Source: a bacterium (GTDB taxonomy: Bacteria > Hydrogenedentota > Hydrogenedentia > Hydrogenedentiales > SLHB01). Taken from it: a stretch of 26,160 nucleotides of DNA. The stretch lies in NCBI GenBank assembly GCA_024231375.1, contig JAAEQP010000250.1:1-26160 (forward strand), in the 5' to 3' direction. The notes below the pieces were generated by a model. That model worked only from the letters and a program-made list of their open reading frames with translations, was not told where the DNA came from and made no database searches. The position numbers and the translations under genes are program-made. Within the stretch, counting starts at the first letter, position 1. Each line of letters opens with the position of its first letter. Shown in pieces: positions 21,619-26,160 of this stretch.

Positions 21619-23469
21619 ATGCAACTCGCGTTTGTCGACTGGATGTTTATCGTCGGATACTGCTTCGTCGCGTTCGGGATCGGCGTGTACTTCTCGCGCC
21701 GGGCCAGCAAGAACATCGGCGAATTCTTCATCGCCGGCCGCAACCTGCCGTGGTGGTTGGCGGGCACGTCCATCGTCGCCACCACCTTCGCCGCGGACAC
21801 GCCCTTGGCCGTGTCGGGTCTGGCGCGCGGCGGTGGCATCTACTCCAACTGGTTCTGGTGGAGCGGCGTGATGGGCGGCATGTTGTGCGTCTTCTTCTAC
21901 GCCCGCCTATGGCGGCGCGCCCGCATCATCACCGACATCGAGTTCATCGAGCTGCGCTACGATGGTCCCCAGGCCGCCACCTTGCGCGGGTTCATGGCCC
22001 TCTACGGCGGCGTGCTTCAGAACTGCATTGTCATGAGCTGGGTCATGCTGGCCATGGTCAAAATCTGCGAGGTCATGTTCAACCTCGCTCCCATCGACGC
22101 CGCCCTCACAAGCGCCACCGGCATCGAACTCGCCTGGGGTAAACTAGTCGTCATCGCCGTGCTGCTCCTTTTCGCCCTTGGCTACACCGTATTGTCCGGA
22201 TTCTGGGGGGTGGTCATGACCGATCTCATCCAGTTCGTGATGGCCATGACCGGTTCCCTTGCCCTCGCGGGAATCGTGCTCTACAAGCTCGGCGGTCCCT
22301 CGGGCATGGTAACGCAGCTTCAAGCCTCCCCCGACTTCAAACCCGAGATGTTCCATTTCATCCCCGACTTCGCCACCGCGGGAAAACTGGCGGTCATCAC
22401 CTTTGTGGTGCAGATTTCGATCCAATGGTGGGGGGGAGGGCAAGGCGGCGGCTATCTCGCCCAGCGTCTGTTCGCCACCAAGAACGAGAAGCACTCCGCC
22501 ATGGCCGCCCTGTGGTTCAACTTCGCCCACTACGTGCTTCGCCCGTGGCCCTGGCTGATCGTGGGCCTCGGTTCCGTGGTCTTCTTCACCAACGGCGAAC
22601 TCATCCCCGAAGGCATGACCGAGCCCGACTTCGAGAAGGCCTATCCCCTCATGATGGCGCGGTTCTTGCCCGTCGGTCTCAAGGGACTCATGGTGGCATC
22701 CATGTTGGCCGCCTTCATGAGCACTATGGACACCCAGCTCAACTGGGGCGCATCGTATCTCGTGAACGACCTCTACAAACGTTTCCTCGTGCGGAATGCC
22801 GCCGACCACCACTACGTCAACGCGTCCCGCGTGGCCATGCTCATCCTGATGATTCTCGCTTCCCTTGCCGCGTGGCAGTCCGATTCCATTAAGGAGGCCT
22901 GGATCTATCTTGCCAAGCTGACCGCGGGCGCTGGATTCGTCGGTCTGCTCCGTTGGTATTGGTGGCGCGTCAACGCGTGGTCCGAAATCAGCGCGCTTCT
23001 GGGGTCCCTCGTCATCGCCAACGCCAACCTGCCCATGAAACTTCTGCACAAGCTCGGTGCCTTCCCGGACGCGTGGATGGAACGCGTCAACTGGCTCTAC
23101 TCCGGCGACGCCTACGCCGTGCTCTTCACCATCATCGTCGTCACCTGTACCATCATCTGGCTAATCGTCACGCACCTCACCCGTCCGGTTCGCGACGACC
23201 ATCTCAAGGAGTTCTACCGTCGTGTCCGGCCCGGCGGCTGGTGGGGTCCTCTCGCCGCCTCGTGTCCCGACGTGACCTGTGAAGGCGCGAGACACGCGTG
23301 GCAGGGGTTCCTGGCCGGCGTGGTCTGCATCTATAGCGGGCTGTTCGGCATCGGGTTCCTTTGCGTCGCCCGCACCAGCGGCGGACTCCTCCTTCTCGTC
23401 GTGTCCGCCGTCGCGGGTTGGTACATGGTCTCCCGCGTGTCCATCGGTTCGGATGATGCCGCGGCATAG
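21619..23469 (+). CDS. Sodium/solute symporter (SSS family)
   Basis: The protein has 616 residues and about 13-14 hydrophobic segments. FFIAGRNLPWWLAGTSIVA followed by TTFAADTPLAV is the typical N-terminal SSS signature, with the sodium-site region, and FMSTMDTQLNWGASYLVNDL fits the conserved TM8 region with the second sodium site. It is longer than the 500-residue minimum because of extra C-terminal segments. The substrate is unknown; related proteins carry sugars, amino acids or sialic acid, and a sugar would fit the genes further left. An AGGGGA ribosome binding site precedes the ATG. The esterase gene begins 17 bases after its stop. Confidence 0.9.
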   Translation: MQLAFVDWMFIVGYCFVAFGIGVYFSRRASKNIGEFFIAGRNLPWWLAGTSIVATTFAADTPLAVSGLARGGGIYSNWFWWSGVMGGMLCVFFYARLWRRARIITDIEFIELRYDGPQAATLRGFMALYGGVLQNCIVMSWVMLAMVKICEVMFNLAPIDAALTSATGIELAWGKLVVIAVLLLFALGYTVLSGFWGVVMTDLIQFVMAMTGSLALAGIVLYKLGGPSGMVTQLQASPDFKPEMFHFIPDFATAGKLAVITFVVQISIQWWGGGQGGGYLAQRLFATKNEKHSAMAALWFNFAHYVLRPWPWLIVGLGSVVFFTNGELIPEGMTEPDFEKAYPLMMARFLPVGLKGLMVASMLAAFMSTMDTQLNWGASYLVNDLYKRFLVRNAADHHYVNASRVAMLILMILASLAAWQSDSIKEAWIYLAKLTAGAGFVGLLRWYWWRVNAWSEISALLGSLVIANANLPMKLLHKLGAFPDAWMERVNWLYSGDAYAVLFTIIVVTCTIIWLIVTHLTRPVRDDHLKEFYRRVRPGGWWGPLAASCPDVTCEGARHAWQGFLAGVVCIYSGLFGIGFLCVARTSGGLLLLVVSAVAGWYMVSRVSIGSDDAAA

Positions 23470-23486
23470 GAGGGATACTCATCCGC

Positions 23487-24443
23487 GTGCGCAAGACGAC
23501 AGGCCTGAGGAAACGTCTTCGGCGGCTTGCGCTGGGCGCCATTTGCACGCTGTTGGTCATCGTTGCGTCTTCGTGTGCTTGGTCCCGTTACCAGAACCGC
23601 CGAGACCTTCTGAGCGTTGACGTCGACGGCCGACCCCGCGGCTACCTATTCCACCAACCTGCCGGTCGTTCCCCATCCGAGACACTGCCCCTGGTGGTGG
23701 CCCTCCACGGATTCCTCGACACCCCAGGGCGTATGCGCGACCGGACGCACTTCAATGAGTTGGCGGACAGGGAGCGGTTCTTCGTCGTATACCCCGAAGG
23801 CGAGTGGCGGCGGTGGAAGACTCAGCCCAGAGGCGAGGAAGGTCTGGAGGATATTCGGTTCATCGAAACACTTCTCGACCACCTCCAGGAAACGCACCCC
23901 ATCGACCGAAATCGTGTGTATGTCACCGGCCTGTCGGCCGGAGGCATGATGACGCATCTCGTCGGCTGTGCGCTTGCCGACCGCGTGGCCGCCATTGCGC
24001 CCGTCATGGGGACGATTACGCCTGACGCTGTTGCCTATGCGAACGCACGGGCGGTTCCGGTTCCCATGCCTGTGCTGATGATTCACGGCGATGAGGATTC
24101 CGTGGTAAAGTGGGAGGGCGACTCCGACAAGTGGTACGGCCAACCGGGCTATCGTTCCGTGCCTCAGACCGTCTCGTTCTGGGTCTCTAGAAACAACGCC
24201 CAGCCCGAGGCGCGTGTCCGGACGCTTGCGAAAGGGCAATTGTCTGCCGATCGGGAAGTGACCAAGACACTGCATCCTGGCAACACGGGAGGGGCGGAGG
24301 TGGTGCTGCACACCATCGAGGGCGCGGGTCACAAGTGGCCGGGCGGCGATGTAGAAACTGAAGCAGACCCAGACCAACCCCACGCCGAATACGACGCCTC
24401 CGAGACCGTATGGCGATTCTTCGAGCAGCACGCCCGCCCTTAG
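23487..24443 (+). CDS. Lipoprotein esterase of the PHB-depolymerase/feruloyl-esterase (LpqC, CE1) type
   Basis: The protein has 318 residues. A basic N-terminus and hydrophobic stretch end in the lipobox VASSC (Cys30), so it is probably lipid-anchored outside the cytoplasm. The alpha/beta-hydrolase triad is readable: Ser150 in TGLSAGG, Asp204 in HGDEDSVV, His282 in GAGHKWPGG. LVVALHGFLDTPGRM holds the oxyanion region. Such enzymes remove acetyl or feruloyl esters or cut polyhydroxyalkanoate oligomers. The start is GTG 23487, 12 bases after AGGAGGG, a slightly long spacing; an ATC at 23481 has better spacing but is not proposed as the start without more evidence. It is cotranscribed with the symporter. 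Confidence 0.88.
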   Translation: MRKTTGLRKRLRRLALGAICTLLVIVASSCAWSRYQNRRDLLSVDVDGRPRGYLFHQPAGRSPSETLPLVVALHGFLDTPGRMRDRTHFNELADRERFFVVYPEGEWRRWKTQPRGEEGLEDIRFIETLLDHLQETHPIDRNRVYVTGLSAGGMMTHLVGCALADRVAAIAPVMGTITPDAVAYANARAVPVPMPVLMIHGDEDSVVKWEGDSDKWYGQPGYRSVPQTVSFWVSRNNAQPEARVRTLAKGQLSADREVTKTLHPGNTGGAEVVLHTIEGAGHKWPGGDVETEADPDQPHAEYDASETVWRFFEQHARP

Positions 24444-24466
24444 TGTCGACGCCGCGCCCTGGCTGG

Positions 24467-25090
24467 TCAGGTCGAATCCTTGCGATCCTTCCGCGCGTGG
24501 CGATGCTGAATCGCGGCATACACGGTCAGCATACACGCGAGCCCTGGGATGGGCAGGGCCGCGAAGATGGGGAGACCAATCACGGCCAGTACGGTGGTCT
24601 GTCCCAGCGCCGCGAATGTGGCCAATAGGTACAGCGCCGTTACCCTGCGCCATACTCGGTGATTTCCGCGCCCCGCGATGAGCAGCACGGCGCATATCCA
24701 CGCGCTTGCTCCGGTGAGTGCGATAGAGATGGAAGCGGCCGCGAATGGCCCGACGAAGGCAGAACCATACGACAGGTTGACCATGAAGCCGCCCCACGCT
24801 CGATAGGTCGCCAGAGACGCCAGACACACGGAAGCCGCCACCACAACGTGAAGGGGACTCGCCTTGAGCCCCCAGTGCCACCCTGCGTAGATCCCGAGGA
24901 ACCCGAACAGGAGCGCAACAGGGTTGAATCCTCACGTGGGGCAGAGAAGATGCAGAATCACCTCCCCCGAGGCCAGGAACGCCAGGAATCCCGCATACGC
25001 CGCCAGGACGGCCGTCAATCGCGCACCGCGGCCTTCCGTCGTCCCGGGAGGAGACGCCGGAGCTGGTGCGTTGTCGGCGGGTTCTGTCAT
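24467..25090 (-). CDS. Candidate selenoprotein A: polytopic membrane protein with in-frame TGA after Cys-Pro-Thr
   Basis: Reading from ATG 25090, 52 codons end in LLCPT, then comes TGA (24934-24932), then the same frame continues for 154 codons to TGA at 24467. If the first TGA is read as selenocysteine (residue 53), the product is a 207-residue protein with about six hydrophobic segments and a Cys50-x-x-Sec53 motif at the end of the first, and a basic tail (QHRHARKDRK). Otherwise it is a 52-residue peptide plus an orphan downstream frame without a good start or ribosome binding site. The adjacent paralogue has TGA at the same position. In the first 28 residues after TGA, 21 are identical in the two copies, and 7 of those 21 codons differ only synonymously, which shows translation of that stretch. 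Its ATG overlaps the upstream gene's stop in ATGA. The function is unknown. Confidence 0.7.
24896..24934 (-). promoter_or_regulatory. Candidate bacterial SECIS hairpin after the TGA of gene A
   Basis: Directly at the TGA, GAGG (24933-24930) can pair with CCTC (24899-24896), and AACCC (24925-24921) with GGGTT (24904-24900), leaving an internal ATTC bulge and a 16-base loop. Bacterial SECIS elements lie immediately downstream of UGA inside the coding region, as here. No sequence consensus is strong enough to confirm it by eye. Confidence 0.45.
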
Positions 25091-25701
25091 GACGCAGTCA
25101 CCTGATTTCGCCGGGCATGACGATGCTGAATCGTGGCGTAAGCGGCGAGTACCGATGCCGGAAGTGTGACGCAAGGCGTTAGTATGATGACCAAGTCGTC
25201 TCCCATCACGATGAAGCCCGTGGCAATCGATGCCATCGCGCCGAATCCGAGAGTCACCTGCACAAAACGCCACAACGAGGCGTCCGCTCGTCGCGCGTTC
25301 CGGAGCACGACCGGCAGCACAATGAGCATGCACAATCCCGTAGCCGCCAGAGTGGCCATGGCATACGGCGCGACCGGGTAGATCGTCGAACCGGTCATCC
25401 ACAACATCACCACAAAGAGGAAAGAAACGAGCGCCACGACCAGAGACGCCACTGCGACTACCCAAACGGGACTCGCCCTGAGCCCCCAGTGCCCTCCCGC
25501 GTAGGCTCCGAGGAACCCGAACAGGAAAGCAACCGGATTGATGCCTCAAGTGGGGCAGAGCAATTGCAGGATCACCTGTGCCGACACCAGGAATCCCACA
25601 AGACCGGCGCACGCTCCCAATGCCGCCGCCAAGCGCGCGCCGGGGTGTCTGGTCTTCCGGGGTGTCGGCGGGGCGTCTTCGTGCTCTGTCTGTTCTGTCA
25701 T
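25087..25701 (-). CDS. Candidate selenoprotein B: paralogue of A, in-frame TGA after Cys-Pro-Thr
   Basis: Reading from ATG 25701 (GGAG 9-10 bases upstream), 51 codons end in LLCPT, followed by TGA (25548-25546), then 152 codons to the stop TGA at 25087. With selenocysteine at residue 52 the product is 204 residues with about six hydrophobic segments. It matches A before the TGA (20 of the last 31 residues identical) and after it (21 of 28), while the middle of the C-terminal half is weakly similar until the shared end YA(A/T)IQHRHAR. TGA acts as a normal stop in hisA, tyrA, tmk and the sulfatase-linked membrane gene here, so the code is not generally changed. It is the promoter-proximal gene of a two-gene operon. 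No selenium machinery genes (selA, selB, selC, selD) are in this window. Confidence 0.7.
25510..25548 (-). promoter_or_regulatory. Candidate bacterial SECIS hairpin after the TGA of gene B
   Basis: GAGG (25547-25544) pairs with CCTC (25513-25510), and AATCCG (25539-25534) with CGGGTT (25519-25514), with a CATC bulge and a 14-base loop. The fold is the same as in gene A; the C to T change in the 5' arm keeps pairing as a G-U wobble. Both loops contain GTTGC. Confidence 0.45.
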
Positions 25702-25726
25702 CTTGATCTCTCCGTTCCTCTGCACA

Positions 25727-25756
25727 CTTATGGCATTCTTGCGCGCACTGGATCAA
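25727..25756 (-). promoter_or_regulatory. Weak candidate promoter for the paralogue pair
   Basis: On the minus strand TTGATC (25756-25751) and CATAAG (25732-25727) are separated by 18 bases. The -35 hexamer is identical to that of the symporter promoter. The leader would be about 20 bases, just enough for the ribosome binding site of gene B. Confidence 0.3.
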
Positions 25757-25764
25757 ATGCCCCC

Positions 25765-25847
25765 TGTCATGCTGGGCGCCAGCGAAGCATCTCGCACTCC
25801 AGGGCAGTCGCCGGGAGAGCGAGATCCTTCACTTCGTTCAGAATGAC
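25765..25847. repeat. Imperfect palindromic intergenic repeat, copy 1
   Basis: The element runs from TGTCATGCTG to CAGAATGAC. Its ends are imperfect inverted repeats: GTCATxCTG, then CG, then GAAGxATCTCGC is found on both strands. Of 71 bases starting at 25771, 70 are repeated at 26090-26160. It looks like a REP- or MITE-like element with no coding capacity. Confidence 0.8.
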
Positions 25848-25921
25848 GCGACGGGCAGTGATAGCGTGGCGAGGTCTTCCAGAGTTCCCGGTCATGTCAG
25901 TTCCAACGGGTTCCCTCTTGA

Positions 25922-26012
25922 GTCCGCGAAGCGGACGGCAGGAAGATAGCCCAGGACGAGCGCAGCGAAGTCCTGGGATCAGCGCCCCCAACCAGAAAGC
26001 CCCGTCAGGGGC
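25922..26012. repeat. Cluster of three short perfect palindromes
   Basis: Three hairpins follow each other: GTCCGC/GCGGAC (25922-25936, 3-base loop), CCCAGGAC/GTCCTGGG (25950-25977, 12-base loop) and GCCCC/GGGGC (25999-26012, 4-base loop). They lie between the two copies of the direct repeat in a stretch without credible genes and resemble mobile REP-like units. Confidence 0.7.
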
Positions 26013-26089
26013 GATGGAACCCGAACCTTTCCTCCCATACGCCCCACCCCGCTCGGTCAGTGCGACCTTGCGAACACTCATCCCGACAC

Positions 26090-26160
26090 GCTGGGCGCCG
26101 GCGAAGCATCTCGCACTCCAGGGCAGTCGCCGGGAGAGCGAGATCCTTCACTTCGTTCAG
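26090..26160. repeat. Imperfect palindromic intergenic repeat, copy 2, cut by window edge
   Basis: It is the same orientation as copy 1 and identical over 71 bases except one A to G change at the eleventh base (70/71). It runs off the window end, so the outer inverted-repeat arm is missing here. The rest of 25702-26160 shows no gene that I can support. Confidence 0.8.

Noticed and set aside
23481..23486. ATC start for the lipoprotein esterase
   Set aside because: The spacing to AGGAGGG is better than for the GTG, but non-canonical starts are not expected in such genes and the GTG is 12 bases away, still usable.
24467..25701. Genes A and B as pseudogenes with a shared nonsense mutation
   Set aside because: No frameshift or second stop is present in either copy, and the stretch after TGA shows synonymous differences with conserved protein sequence. 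It is kept only as an alternative.
24467..25701. General reassignment of UGA to an amino acid in this genome
   Set aside because: hisA, tyrA, tmk, the 6113-6781 gene and the 887-residue gene all end at TGA at expected family lengths or at overlaps with the next start.
24932..25756. A 274-codon open frame on the minus strand covering gene B and the first part of gene A
   Set aside because: Its upstream two thirds run out of frame with gene B and read as Arg/Gly-rich noise. Only the last 52 codons, from ATG 25090, match the paralogue.
1..26160. tRNA or rRNA genes
   Set aside because: No cloverleaf with a TTCRA-type T-loop and matching acceptor stem was found by eye, and no rRNA segment was recognised. 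A dedicated scan could still find one.

Overview
The window is a GC-rich bacterial chromosome segment with about 20 genes. Sulfatase, rhamnosidase and esterase genes, palindromic intergenic repeats, and an isolated rplJ-rplL pair facing an infC-rpmI-rplT operon suggest an uncultured Planctomycetes/PVC- or Hydrogenedentota-like lineage. That placement is inference only; no rRNA gene is present to test it.

Left part (1-12540) is accessory and carbohydrate-oriented. It holds a tandem alpha/beta hydrolase whose second domain has lost its catalytic residues, a GNAT acetyltransferase, and a GH78-type alpha-L-rhamnosidase divergent from a Tat-exported lipoprotein sulfatase. A small membrane protein of unknown function follows. 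A leftward run then encodes a GHMP sugar kinase, a polytopic membrane protein with TPR repeats, and a secreted three-part protein of 887 residues. The set fits uptake and breakdown of sulfated, rhamnose-containing polysaccharide.

Centre (12568-20608) is the translation and housekeeping core. rplJ-rplL reads left from a promoter with an L10-type autoregulatory leader and attenuator, and ends at a strong terminator. About 14 bp away a second consensus promoter fires right into a long, hairpin-rich infC leader with its own attenuator and a tandem palindromic repeat. infC appears to start at AUC. Then follow rpmI, rplT, hisA, tyrA, tmk, holB, ricT and tatD, tightly packed, with three ATGA overlaps.

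Right part (20609-26160) has an AAC(3)-family acetyltransferase and a sodium/solute symporter, each with its own promoter, and a lipoprotein esterase behind the symporter. Facing them on the minus strand is a tandem pair of paralogous polytopic membrane proteins.

The most notable observation is in that pair. Both genes are interrupted by an in-frame TGA at exactly the same place, directly after Leu-Cys-Pro-Thr, and the reading frame stays open for about 150 codons beyond it. The protein sequence is best conserved around the TGA, with several synonymous codon differences on its downstream side, and a similar hairpin can form directly after it in both copies. The simplest reading is a pair of small membrane selenoproteins with a Cys-x-x-Sec motif. 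The last 450 bases hold palindromic and direct repeats and no credible gene.
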